Source of the DNA: Spirosoma endbachense
Lineage (GTDB): Bacteria; Bacteroidota; Bacteroidia; Cytophagales; Spirosomataceae
Direction of reading: 5' to 3'
DNA: 64,000 nt
Assembly: GCF_010233585.1 (NCBI RefSeq)
Contig: NZ_CP045997.1
Location: 9,820,808-9,884,807 of the forward strand
Positions within the stretch are counted from its first letter, which is position 1; each line of letters starts with the position of its first letter. The notes under the pieces were generated by a model. The model had not been told where the DNA came from. It did no database searches and saw nothing but the letters and a program-made list of their open reading frames with translations. Both the position numbers and the translations under genes were made by a program. Positions 8,586-17,330 of this stretch are shown piece after piece.

Positions 8586-8834
8586 CTAACTACCTGAGCG
8601 CGAAACGTGACCACCTAATGCATAGTTATCGTCCTGATGGTGATCATGCTCACCCGTTGGATCACCGTCTTCATCAGTTGGTTCGTCATACAGTTCATCC
8701 TCATTGACTACCTCATCTTCGTCATCCGTGTCTTCGCTGCCGCTTTGGTTCCGAAAATTGTCGGGATCGATCCGGTCAAGCCGTGAACCGATTAGTTCTA
8801 CATCGCCGGACATTGGTTTTAAGAGCGTTGTCAT
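8586..8834 (-). CDS. Second small acidic protein of unknown function
   Basis: Eighty-two residues. A normal N-terminal third (MTTLLKPMSGDVELIGSRLD) is followed by a strongly acidic middle (SEDTDDEDEVVNEDELYDEP) and a short His/Asp patch (EHDHHQDDNY). No signal peptide or membrane helix. It pairs with the acidic gene downstream. The His/Asp patch could bind divalent metal, but this is inference only. Confidence 0.6.
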   Translation of the reverse strand: MTTLLKPMSGDVELIGSRLDRIDPDNFRNQSGSEDTDDEDEVVNEDELYDEPTDEDGDPTGEHDHHQDDNYALGGHVSRSGS

Positions 8835-8894
8835 GATCGTTGAGTATTTGTTTCTTAGGAGATAACCCGGTTAGATACGTAAAGTTTATCGCCC

Positions 8895-8928
8895 AAAAAA
8901 GGCCGATCCATCAGGGCCGGCCTTTTTT
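8895..8928 (-). terminator. Intrinsic terminator after the 416-residue protein gene
   Basis: Arms AAAAAAGGCCG (8895-8905) and CGGCCTTTTTT (8918-8928) form a perfect 11 bp stem around a 12-base loop. On the minus strand it ends in a T-run, 20 bp after the stop of the gene at 8949. Confidence 0.88.
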
Positions 8929-8948
8929 AATATTTTCAGAAAATAATC

Positions 8949-10199
8949 TCAAAATGGCACTTCTGTGCAATGATTAGCTTCAATCCAACTGCTAATGGCC
9001 CCCGCTGCCGTAACGGCAGCAGACGACGAGATACCTCCACTTGTTTTTGGCAGTTTCGTATTGGAGGGAAAAGCCAGGCTATTGGATGGATCCAATTGAT
9101 AGCCCAGCCCTACCAGGTAGGTCTCTACGATGGTGACATTTGCCTGCAGAGCACCACTCAGTGTCAGGTGACCTAAAGCAGCACTTAATTTTATGGCGGC
9201 AACCTGCGTGAAACAATTGGAGATGTTAGCATATCCTCCAGCGCGGGCATTGAAAATGGCAATACCTTGTATCCGTGAATAAGACTTCCCGCCAATGCTC
9301 AATGGCCAATAGCTCACCGACGCTGCAGTACCAACCGGAGACCGGAAGTAATACCCCTGACTGAACGAACACGCATTACAATGGGCAGGTATTGTAATCA
9401 GCAACTCATCTACCGACGCTGGCTGAATTGTTACATCCGTTGTTTGGTCAAGTACCGAAACGGTATAATTACCGGCGGGTATTCCACAGAAGCAATAGCT
9501 TCCATCGGCATCGGTTACGGCCGTGAAGCTACTCGTACCATTTGTGATCGTGACCGTAGCACCCACCACAACTGTTGGGGGAAGATCATCACATTGTGCC
9601 TGTTTGACGACACCGCACAGGTGATAACATCCTGGTGTTACCATAGGCTGAAGATCACAGCTGCCGACAGCTATACTGGATACATGGCCTGCGGTTTGAT
9701 CCACATCAACTTTTAAACCAATCTTCAAACTAACAACCGTTGGCGGATTACTGCCATTAAAAGCACTATTCAGGCCCGCAACTTTCAAGAAATTACCCTC
9801 ATTATCACTACAATCTTTACCATGCGTAAATCCTTCTTCACTGCTATTAAGGTTGTTGTCAGCAATGCTTACAAAATCGTAATCGTCTTTTGTTACGCAA
9901 CCCATGCTTAAATAGAGTGGGCCACCACCATTGCCAACTTTAGCTATCTCATACTCCCAAACATATGTACTCCCTTGCTGGGCGACAGACTTAAAGGTAA
10001 CCCTGTAATTACCAACCGTTGCGTTTATCGACGACAATCCAGATGAACAGGAAGATGGATCAATGCGGGCTGATGAGTTTGCGCTTCCTTTCGATTGAAC
10101 GGGAGCCAGATCCTTTGTCACAGGCTGACACTGGTTAAAAAGTAGTGTCATACTTACTAACAGTAAATAGGCGGAATTACGGAGCGTTTTCATGATCAT
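8949..10199 (-). CDS. Secreted protein with a carboxypeptidase-like/SdrD-B-type domain
   Basis: A 416-residue exported protein. The N terminus is a signal peptide with a Cys at its end (LLFNQC), possibly a non-canonical lipobox. The middle (about 205-275) holds a beta-sandwich like carboxypeptidase regulatory or SdrD-B domains: VVVGATVTITNG, then DADGSYCFCGIPAGNYTVSV. Cysteine is frequent (GCYHLCGVVKQAQC, HCNACSF), suggesting disulfides outside the cytoplasm. The C-terminal part is Ala/Ser-rich, and its role is unknown. ATGs occur at 10199 and 10193. It is transcribed alone, with its own terminator. Confidence 0.75.
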   Translation of the reverse strand: MIMKTLRNSAYLLLVSMTLLFNQCQPVTKDLAPVQSKGSANSSARIDPSSCSSGLSSINATVGNYRVTFKSVAQQGSTYVWEYEIAKVGNGGGPLYLSMGCVTKDDYDFVSIADNNLNSSEEGFTHGKDCSDNEGNFLKVAGLNSAFNGSNPPTVVSLKIGLKVDVDQTAGHVSSIAVGSCDLQPMVTPGCYHLCGVVKQAQCDDLPPTVVVGATVTITNGTSSFTAVTDADGSYCFCGIPAGNYTVSVLDQTTDVTIQPASVDELLITIPAHCNACSFSQGYYFRSPVGTAASVSYWPLSIGGKSYSRIQGIAIFNARAGGYANISNCFTQVAAIKLSAALGHLTLSGALQANVTIVETYLVGLGYQLDPSNSLAFPSNTKLPKTSGGISSSAAVTAAGAISSWIEANHCTEVPF

Positions 10200-10609
10200 A
10201 GTAAAGGATAGATGAATAATTTATTGAAGCCTAAAACCTCCTTTCAGGTATAGACGAATTGTCAAGCAACTGTAAACCTACCAATTCACTATAGTAATTT
10301 TACCAAAATATATTATAAGGTAATTTCAATATTTAATTGTATTTTTCACATAATATCACATGAATTATTACTAATTTTCAACTATTTACAACTACTCAGA
10401 AAAAATGATCGATGCACATTGTTTTAAGTATATTTACTTATTGTATTTTTGACAGCATTAAAAAAAACTACTACATGCTAATCGTGCGGAGTTAGGAATA
10501 AAGTGCTATCGAGACGTTAATTCTTTTACTATACGGTAGTTCTACCTGTTGGTATAAAGCTGGCAAACGCGGTAGAATAAATCCCGGTTAGCCTTATAGA
10601 TTTACTACT
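10200..10609. other. AT-rich divergent intergenic region
   Basis: About 410 bp of very AT-rich DNA between divergent genes. It must hold the promoter of the minus-strand secreted protein, but no full -7 box was found for it. On the plus strand a complete box TATTTTTG lies at 10444-10451, almost 300 bp before the next start codon, so it is either an orphan match or the start of an untranslated transcript. No ORF or RNA gene is recognised. Confidence 0.4.
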
Positions 10610-10719
10610 AGGACTTTCGCTTCGAACCGTGCCACCGCAGCCGCGGACGGTCGCAACGGCGGACCGTGGTTACTACTGATACACAAACAAACCGTGGCAC
10701 GGCTCGAAGCGAAAGTCCT
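10610..10719. repeat. Dispersed GTGCCACGGT inverted repeat, copy D (long)
   Basis: The left arm holds AGGACTTTCGCTTCGAACCG followed by TGCCAC. The right arm, read inverted, holds AGGACTTTCGCTTCGAGCCG followed by TGCCACGG. Between them are two more copies of the core as ACGGTC and GGACCGTGG. The interior matches that of copy G near 50.3 kb in opposite orientation, with extra bases in one segment. It ends 27 bp before the hydrolase start. Confidence 0.85.
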
Positions 10720-10746
10720 GACCACTTATCTCTTTTGGCTCCGTTG

Positions 10747-11550
10747 ATGCAGATGATTTATAAACTGTTCGTTACGCTCCTTCTCCTGAGCATTCGGGTA
10801 GATGCCCAAACAAGCCGGGAGCCCCTATTTACGTCTTTCGATGGAACGAAAATTCATTATGACATTTTGGGAGAAGGCAAACCAGTGGTGCTTCTGCACG
10901 GCTTCATCAGCACCAGTGAGAGCTGGAAACGAGCCCCTGTTCGGCAGGCGCTGGTCGATGCGGGTTTCAAAGTTGTTATGCTCGATTTGCGCGGGAATGG
11001 CCTGTCCGACAAACCGCACACTGCCGAAGCCTACCGCGACAATGCCGAACTCAAAGATGTCATGGCCTTGATGAACCACCTCGGCCTAAAAAACTATGAT
11101 GTGGTTGGTTATTCGCGGGGAGCTATTTTAACGGCAAAATTACTGACAATGGATAAGCAGGTGCACCGGGCCGTTATGGGGGGCATCAGTGTCGATTTCT
11201 CCGATCCAAACTGGTATCGGCGCAAAAATTTCCATGAAGCCCTGACCAAACCGGGCAGCCATCCCGAATTGCAGGGAGCTATTGATTACGCCAAAAAATC
11301 TGGAGCCGACACGGTGGTACTGGCTCGTTTACAGGAGTTTCAGCCCGTTACTACGCGGGCCGAGTTAGCGAAAATAAAAGTCCCCTTACTCGTTGTCAAC
11401 GGCGACAAGGATAAAGATAACGGTGATCCGCAAACGCTGGTCGATGCAGTGCCGGGTTCGCATCTGGTGGTCGTGCCGGGCGATCATGGTGGAGCCATGC
11501 GAACCCCCGAGTTCGCTACGGCCGTGGTAACATTTTTGAAAGAAAAATAA
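10747..11550 (+). CDS. Exported alpha/beta hydrolase
   Basis: Serine hydrolase of the alpha/beta-hydrolase fold, with substrate unknown. I chose the ATG at 10747 (or 10753), because it begins a clear signal peptide (MIYKLFVTLLLLSIRVDAQ). A longer frame from 10666 would start inside the repeat and has no support. Visible motifs are HGFISTSESW (oxyanion region), the nucleophile elbow GYSRG, the acid in VVNGDKD and the catalytic histidine in VPGDHGGAM. About 268 residues, a normal length. It is flanked by repeat copies on both sides, so it is probably monocistronic. Location is likely the periplasm. Confidence 0.88.
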   Translation: MQMIYKLFVTLLLLSIRVDAQTSREPLFTSFDGTKIHYDILGEGKPVVLLHGFISTSESWKRAPVRQALVDAGFKVVMLDLRGNGLSDKPHTAEAYRDNAELKDVMALMNHLGLKNYDVVGYSRGAILTAKLLTMDKQVHRAVMGGISVDFSDPNWYRRKNFHEALTKPGSHPELQGAIDYAKKSGADTVVLARLQEFQPVTTRAELAKIKVPLLVVNGDKDKDNGDPQTLVDAVPGSHLVVVPGDHGGAMRTPEFATAVVTFLKEK

Positions 11551-11628
11551 GCAGGACTTTGGCTCGAAATCGTGCTACAGTTTATCTGTGCTGATGAACC
11601 GTAGCACGGTTTCGAGCCAAAGTCCTGC
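11551..11628. repeat. Dispersed inverted repeat, copy E, with 28 bp arms
   Basis: The left arm (11551-11578) starts GCAGGACTTTGGCTCGAAAT; the right arm (11601-11628) is its inverse with one mismatch. The core here is GTGCTAC rather than GTGCCAC, and both arms carry the same change. It starts right after the hydrolase stop and lies between convergent genes, so it could act as a terminator hairpin. Confidence 0.85.
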
Positions 11629-11680
11629 TATTGATAAACCGCTGATGGGTGAACGTTTTTATCAAAGCGTTTTAGAGTCC

Positions 11681-12586
11681 TCAAACTTCGGCCAACTGTT
11701 TCTTGACAACCGATAGGCCCTGCTTTACTTCATTGTCAAAATCGGCCCAGACACATTCCAGGGACAATCCTCCCTGGTACTTTATTTGTTTCAAAGCACG
11801 GAAATAAGGCTTGAAATCATCCCCTTTTACACCGGGTGGTGTGCGGCTCTGTTTTTCGGCGATGTGGCAATGGACTATGTACTGGCCATATTTTATGATC
11901 TCCTCCGGCTTCTCGTCTTCTTTGAGCATGTGGTAGATATCACATTGCAACCGGAACCAGGGATTATTAACGGCCTGAATAATTTCTACTCCTTCCGCCA
12001 GGCTATTGATAAAATTAGTCTCTCCCCGGTTCAGTGGTTCAACCGCCAGAGTAACCCCGTATTTTTCGGCTATGGGAGCCATCTTCTGACACAGAGCGAT
12101 ATGTTGTGCTTTGGCAGTAGCCCGATCAAACCCATCAGGAATAGCCCGCGAACCACCACTGCCAAAGACAATATTCTTCGAGCCGCATTCTTTCGCCCGC
12201 TTGAGAGCCAGATCGGCCCGTTGTAAAATAGCCTCATGATGCAGTTCCGGTCCCACTGACTTTAGCGTGCCCGGAAAAAAGTAAATATAGGATCGAACCG
12301 GAACGTTCTCGGTTTTCAGCGCCTGCCGATTTTTTTCGTATTGACCATCACCCAAATCTGGAATTAGAAACCGGCCCACACTTTCCTCCACAAATGAATA
12401 CCCCAAACCCTTTACCAGACTGGCCTTGTCATAAGAGGTACAAACACCCAACGGCAGCGAAAAGCCAGCACTGGCCTGATCGGAACTCGTCTGTCGAGCC
12501 AGTATATCAATACCGGATAGTCCGGTTATAAGTCCAGTGGCAGATTTTATAAAATTTCTTCTGGATGTATGGTTTTCCGGTTGCAT
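11681..12586 (-). CDS. Tat-exported sugar phosphate isomerase/epimerase-like TIM barrel
   Basis: TIM-barrel protein of the xylose-isomerase-like superfamily, likely acting on a sugar in the periplasm. I chose the ATG at 12586, which begins a twin-arginine signal (TSRRNFIKSATGLITGLSG); the frame is open back to 12637 but adds no family-like sequence. Metal-site motifs of the fold are visible: VTLAVEPLNRGETNF with the conserved Glu, FRLQCDIYHM with Asp and His, HCHIAEKQS, and the last GGLSLECVW with Glu. The product is 301 residues. It is convergent with the hydrolase, and its true substrate is unknown. Confidence 0.85.
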   Translation of the reverse strand: MQPENHTSRRNFIKSATGLITGLSGIDILARQTSSDQASAGFSLPLGVCTSYDKASLVKGLGYSFVEESVGRFLIPDLGDGQYEKNRQALKTENVPVRSYIYFFPGTLKSVGPELHHEAILQRADLALKRAKECGSKNIVFGSGGSRAIPDGFDRATAKAQHIALCQKMAPIAEKYGVTLAVEPLNRGETNFINSLAEGVEIIQAVNNPWFRLQCDIYHMLKEDEKPEEIIKYGQYIVHCHIAEKQSRTPPGVKGDDFKPYFRALKQIKYQGGLSLECVWADFDNEVKQGLSVVKKQLAEV

Positions 12587-13175
12587 GCGAATCAATGACG
12601 AATGATTAGGTGAAGGAATGAGTTTATTCGGCAGCAAATCGTTGCCTGAATGAGTATTGGATCAATAGAATAAATACGTTTGGGGCAATAAACAAGCGAA
12701 AACGATCTGGTCCAAGTAGTCCATGGTTTAAGTCAGGAATTTAAGTTGAAGCCCCAAAGTAAGCAACTTATTGATCAGACTGAAACGAATACGTTTCCAA
12801 CTAAAAGTCGTCGTATATACTTACTACTGACTTCTCCCCAAACGAATACATTATTATCTCTTGCTAGTCCAATCCGCCCTGTATTTTGGCAATCGCCGAT
12901 TTTTCAGCAACTTGTTCATCCTTTTAACGGCTTTACGACGGAGAAATGATTGGGCCTGTGGTGTGTAGCAGACAGAGCCTACAGAATCTGTTAGATTCGC
13001 CATCAAAAAAGTTTAGAGTACTGATTACATCGGGACTCATGTCAATAGATAAATCTGGCAGTCAATGCGGATCGTACAATCAGGTATTACTTTTACCAGT
13101 AGTTCCATAGAAAATAAGTAGAGTTGGCAGGTAACGCCTTCTTATTGTCGACATTCCCTATTTATTAGAAAGTAT
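12587..13175. other. Divergent intergenic region without a recognised gene
   Basis: About 590 bp between divergent genes. A 67-codon frame at 12746-12949 has no signal peptide, family motif or upstream signal, and I treat it as chance. No full -7 box, strong hairpin or RNA gene was recognised. The promoters for both flanking genes must lie here. Confidence 0.4.
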
Positions 13176-16100
13176 ATGAGAAAAAGTACCATGAGTTTAT
13201 TGACAAACAGGAAACGGCTCTGGCTCCTCGCGCTGGCTCCCACGCTCTGCCTGGTGGGCTATCAGGTCGAGAAAGACCCAATAGATCGCCGGATCAAACG
13301 CATGGCTCCCGAAAAAGCCGCCCAATTGGCAAAAGCGATCGAGGCCACGGTCACCCCCGAATTAGCCGAGGGGCTGACGTTGCGTTTGTGGGGCGTAGAT
13401 TCGTTAGTTGCCGATCCGATTGCCATTGATATAGATGATACTGGTAGACTATATTACACCCGAACCAATCGGCAGAAAAATTCAGAATTTGATATTCGGA
13501 GCCATCAGGATTGGGAGATCGAATCGAACCGTCTGCAAAGCATTGAGGATAAACGTGCCTTCCTGCACCGGGTTCTATCGCCCGAAAACAGTGCAAAAAA
13601 TGACTGGTTAAAAGACCTCAACGGGGATGGCTCCCACGATTGGCGGGACATGACAGTCGAGAAGGAAAATATTTACCGAATCGAAGACACATCCGGTGAT
13701 GGCGTCGCTGATTTGTCACAATTGGTTGTCGATGACTTTCACGACGAAGTAACCGATGTGGCCGGTGGTGTTTTAAGCAACGGTGATGATCTGTTTGTGG
13801 CCGTAGCGCCCGATTTATGGCGCATGAAAGACAAAGATGGCGACGGTATTGCTGAAACAAAAACCTCTATTTCACATGGTTATGGGGTTCATGTAGGCTT
13901 TGGTGGTCATGGGATGTCGGGTATCGAGATGGGGCCAGATGGCAAGATCTACTGGCAAATCGGTGATATTGGCTTCAATGGTAAAGGGCCGGATGGGCAA
14001 CAATGGGCGTATCCCAATAGTGGCGTCATTGTGCGGTCGAATCCCGATGGTAGCGATTTTGAAGTATTTGCTCATGGTGTTCGCAATACCCACGAATTTG
14101 TATTTGATGAATACGGCAACCTGATCAGCGAAGACAATGACGGCGACCATCCGGGCGAGAAAGAGCGACTGGTTTATATTGTTAACGGCTCAGATACGGG
14201 CTGGCGCAGTAACTGGCAGTACGGTAAATACCGCGACCCAAATAACAATACCTATAAAGTCTGGATGGATGAGCAAATGTATAAGCCTCGCTTTGAGGGT
14301 CAGGCCGCTTACATTACGCCAACGATCGCCAATTTTGTGAGCGGCCCGGCCGGAATGCGCTACAATCCGGGTACGGCTTTAAGCCCAGCTTACAAAAACA
14401 CGTTTTTTATCGCTGAATTTGTGGGCAATCCTGCTCGCTCAGGCATTCATTCATTTAAGCTGAAACCGAAAGGAGCCTCCTTTGAGTTGGGCGAACAGAA
14501 AAAAATTCTAGGCAACGTACTGGCCACGGGTATTGATTTCGGCCCCGATGGTGCTCTCTATGTAGCCGACTGGATCAATGGCTGGGATGCCAAAGACTAT
14601 GGCCGCATCTGGAAACTGGATGATAAAGCAGGCGCTTCATCGGCTGATCGTCAGCGAACCAAAGCTTTGCTGGCCGAAAAGTTTGGTCAACGCTCAGAAA
14701 CTGATTTAGGTGAATTATTGAAGAATCCCGATATGCGCGTTCGGCAGAAAGCCCAGTTCGAATTAGCCAAACGGGGTACCAATGGCGCTGCAGTTTTTTC
14801 TACAGCGATCAAACAAACCGACAATCAACTGGCCCGAGTGCATGGTATCTGGGGTATTAGTCAACTGACCCGTCAGGATAAGCAATATGGCCAGTTACTG
14901 ATGCCTTTACTCGACGATAAAGATCCTGAGATTCGTGCCCAGGCGGCCAAATGGTTAGGCGATGTTCGCTACAAAGAAGCTGGCGCAGCCCTGATTCCGC
15001 TCTTGAAAGATGCCAACAGCCGGACTCGTTTCTTTGCTGCCGAGGCCCTGGGGCGCATTGCTTATGAGCCTGCCATTCAGCCTATTATTCAACTCCTGGA
15101 GGCCAACAACGACGAAGACGCGTACATCCGCCATGCGGGTAGCCTCGCGCTCGCCCGCATCGGGAAAGCAGCTCCAGTTGTGGCTTTAGCCAGTCATTCG
15201 TCGCGGGCGGTACGAATTGCTGCCGTGGTGGCACTTCGACGTATGAGCGATCCGGGTATTGCCAGTTTCCTGGACGATAAAGATGAATTTGTCGTGACCG
15301 AAGCCGCTCGGGGCATCAATGATGATCTGTCTATTCCAGATGCACTCCCGGCATTGGGCAAGGTGTTACAAAAGACGACCTTCACGAATGAAGCCCTGCT
15401 ACGGCGCGTCATCAATGCGAATTTGCGGGTAGGAACCCCTGAAGCGATGCAAACCCTAATTGACTATTCCCAGAAAGAAGGCAACCCACTGGCCATGCGG
15501 GCCGAAGCGCTGGAAGCGCTGAGTACGTGGGCAAAACCGTCCGTGCTGGATCGGGTTGATGGACGCTACCGGGGTGTCATTGAGCGAGATGGGGCTATGC
15601 TCAAAACGAAAACTGCCGATAGCTACATCAAGTTGCTGACGCATCCAGAATTGACTCTACGGCTGAGTGCGATCAAAGCCATCACCAAGCTAAACCTGAC
15701 CGAAGCGGCTGAGCCGTTGTTCAGCCGGTTAACGGGCGACAAAGAAGCGGCTGTCCGGATCGCTGCGTTGCGGGCGTTGGCTTCGATGAACGATAAACAA
15801 GTCAGTAAAGCTATTGAAACAGCCCTGGCCGACAGCGAGAAAAGTGTACGGGTAGCAGGGTTAGATTTATTAGCCAAATCGGACATGCCCAAAGACCGGA
15901 TGGTGAGTTTATTGACAGAGGTGATCAATACCCGGACAACCGAAGAAAAGCAGGCAGCCCTGCTCACGCTGGGGAAACTTCCTATTGCCAGTTCACAGAA
16001 GGCGTTCGACCAGTTCCTGGCTAAAATGACCGCAGGCACGATGCCCGCCGAACTTCAACTGGAATTAGAGGAAGCTATCGAAAGTAGTCACTCTCCACAA

Positions 16101-16604
16101 TTGGCTGCCCGCTATAAAGCAATCACGTCTAAACTGTCACCGGATGCGCTGGCCGCTTCCTACAAGGGAAGTTTACTCGGAGGTGAACCCGATTTGGGCC
16201 GACGCATCTTTTTCCGCCACCAAACAGCGCAGTGTATCCGCTGTCATGCCTACGATGACCTGGGGGGCAATGCTGGTCCTCGTCTGAACGGCGTAGCAAG
16301 CCGACTCACTCGTGAACAACTGCTGGAAGCCCTGATCAACCCAAGTGCCCGTTTAGCGCCTGGATTTGGCACGGTCAACCTGAAGCTTAAAAATGGCAAA
16401 ACCGTCAGTGGTATTTTGCAGGGTGAGACCAGCACAGAGATCAAAGTAAAAGTGGGGGATCAGCCAGATACCGCCATCCGTAAAGATCAGGTTGCGAAGC
16501 GAACAACCGCTCCATCGAGTATGCCCGAAATGAAATACCTGCTGACAAAACGGGAAATTCGGGATGTGGTTAGTTTCCTGTCGACATTGAAGGAAGATAA
16601 GTAA
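13176..16604 (+). CDS. Large exported propeller/HEAT-repeat/cytochrome c protein
   Basis: An 1142-residue protein built like the planctomycete-type membrane-bound dehydrogenases. Order: a signal anchor (about 15-32); a beta-propeller of the PVC-type dehydrogenase class (about 55-490) with GHGMSGIEMGPDGKIYW and VFDEYGNLISEDNDGDHPGE; a HEAT-repeat solenoid (about 515-930) with repeated PLLDDKDPEIRAQAA-type units; and a C-terminal class I cytochrome c domain with CIRCH (C1020, C1023, H1024). The redox partner and substrate are unknown; a sugar or alcohol dehydrogenase role is an inference. Several Asp-rich loops (DLNGDGSHDW, DKDGDGIAET) look like calcium sites. Its own terminator follows, so it is probably monocistronic. 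Confidence 0.85.
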   Translation: MRKSTMSLLTNRKRLWLLALAPTLCLVGYQVEKDPIDRRIKRMAPEKAAQLAKAIEATVTPELAEGLTLRLWGVDSLVADPIAIDIDDTGRLYYTRTNRQKNSEFDIRSHQDWEIESNRLQSIEDKRAFLHRVLSPENSAKNDWLKDLNGDGSHDWRDMTVEKENIYRIEDTSGDGVADLSQLVVDDFHDEVTDVAGGVLSNGDDLFVAVAPDLWRMKDKDGDGIAETKTSISHGYGVHVGFGGHGMSGIEMGPDGKIYWQIGDIGFNGKGPDGQQWAYPNSGVIVRSNPDGSDFEVFAHGVRNTHEFVFDEYGNLISEDNDGDHPGEKERLVYIVNGSDTGWRSNWQYGKYRDPNNNTYKVWMDEQMYKPRFEGQAAYITPTIANFVSGPAGMRYNPGTALSPAYKNTFFIAEFVGNPARSGIHSFKLKPKGASFELGEQKKILGNVLATGIDFGPDGALYVADWINGWDAKDYGRIWKLDDKAGASSADRQRTKALLAEKFGQRSETDLGELLKNPDMRVRQKAQFELAKRGTNGAAVFSTAIKQTDNQLARVHGIWGISQLTRQDKQYGQLLMPLLDDKDPEIRAQAAKWLGDVRYKEAGAALIPLLKDANSRTRFFAAEALGRIAYEPAIQPIIQLLEANNDEDAYIRHAGSLALARIGKAAPVVALASHSSRAVRIAAVVALRRMSDPGIASFLDDKDEFVVTEAARGINDDLSIPDALPALGKVLQKTTFTNEALLRRVINANLRVGTPEAMQTLIDYSQKEGNPLAMRAEALEALSTWAKPSVLDRVDGRYRGVIERDGAMLKTKTADSYIKLLTHPELTLRLSAIKAITKLNLTEAAEPLFSRLTGDKEAAVRIAALRALASMNDKQVSKAIETALADSEKSVRVAGLDLLAKSDMPKDRMVSLLTEVINTRTTEEKQAALLTLGKLPIASSQKAFDQFLAKMTAGTMPAELQLELEEAIESSHSPQLAARYKAITSKLSPDALAASYKGSLLGGEPDLGRRIFFRHQTAQCIRCHAYDDLGGNAGPRLNGVASRLTREQLLEALINPSARLAPGFGTVNLKLKNGKTVSGILQGETSTEIKVKVGDQPDTAIRKDQVAKRTTAPSSMPEMKYLLTKREIRDVVSFLSTLKEDK

Positions 16605-16628
16605 AACCCATTCGAGATTTCGAGCGGT

Positions 16629-16676
16629 AAAACCTGGTTTAATCAGCAGATTGATTGCTGGTTAAACCAGGTTTTT
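16629..16676 (+). terminator. Intrinsic terminator of the cytochrome c-HEAT protein
   Basis: Arms AAAACCTGGTTTAA and TTAAACCAGGTTTT with inner TCAGCA/TGCTGG pairing, followed by a T-run. It begins about 25 bp after the stop. Confidence 0.9.
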
Positions 16677-16784
16677 TATTGATCGATTCAAAGAAGCAAA
16701 CGGGTAATCTACACGTAAGATCAACTCCTCAAAATACGTACTGGCTGCTGCTATATCATCCCGTAAACAGCCGCATTTGCCGTT

Positions 16785-17330
16785 TCATGATTGATATACC
16801 ATACGATTTGTCAAGAAAAATCCACTTACTGAATTGGCCAGCAAAGCGATCGTCGGATACAGAATAAACAGCGCCGTATTGCCCTCTACGCTGTATTGAA
16901 CGCCCAACCAATTCGTTGCAAAGTCATACAGGATTATCCAAACAATACCTGCCACCAGGTTGCTCAGGATCCAGCTCAGCAAAAATTCTGGCTTTTCCTT
17001 TCTGATTATCAGCGGGATGAATAATGTATTGATAAGTTGGCCAATATAATAGGCAACTACGCCATTTTGGATAGTTTGCTGTTTTATGGTCGCTAAATAG
17101 GGGCCCCATTTCATCCAGATAAAAAATGTAACAGGAATCGTAACGAACCACAGACCGGGTCGGGCAACGGCAGGGTGGCTTCTGAAAACCAGATATTGGG
17201 CAACCGTTACCAGAATGGGGAAGAGAACTATACCCACTATTCCGGCCATAAAACTTAGCATATGCGCCAACACCGGTAATAAGACCCAGCGCTGATACAG
17301 TCGATCGTCAAAAATGCGTAGGATTGTCAT
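16785..17330 (-). CDS. Unknown integral membrane protein
   Basis: I do not recognise the family. The 181 residues have about five hydrophobic helices (around 15-50, 60-75, 90-110, 118-135 and 150-175). The start overlaps the end of the upstream DCC-family gene by 23 bp, a sign of coupled translation. The three-gene set regulator, DCC protein, membrane protein is probably one unit controlled by the GbsR-like regulator. Function unknown. Confidence 0.7.
   Translation of the reverse strand: MTILRIFDDRLYQRWVLLPVLAHMLSFMAGIVGIVLFPILVTVAQYLVFRSHPAVARPGLWFVTIPVTFFIWMKWGPYLATIKQQTIQNGVVAYYIGQLINTLFIPLIIRKEKPEFLLSWILSNLVAGIVWIILYDFATNWLGVQYSVEGNTALFILYPTIALLANSVSGFFLTNRMVYQS

Noticed and set aside
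10666-10746. Longer N terminus for the alpha/beta hydrolase
   Set aside because: These codons lie in the inverted repeat and precede a clear signal peptide that starts at 10747 or 10753.
12746-12949. A 67-codon frame in the divergent gap
   Set aside because: No family motif, signal peptide or promoter box; the region is best described as non-coding.
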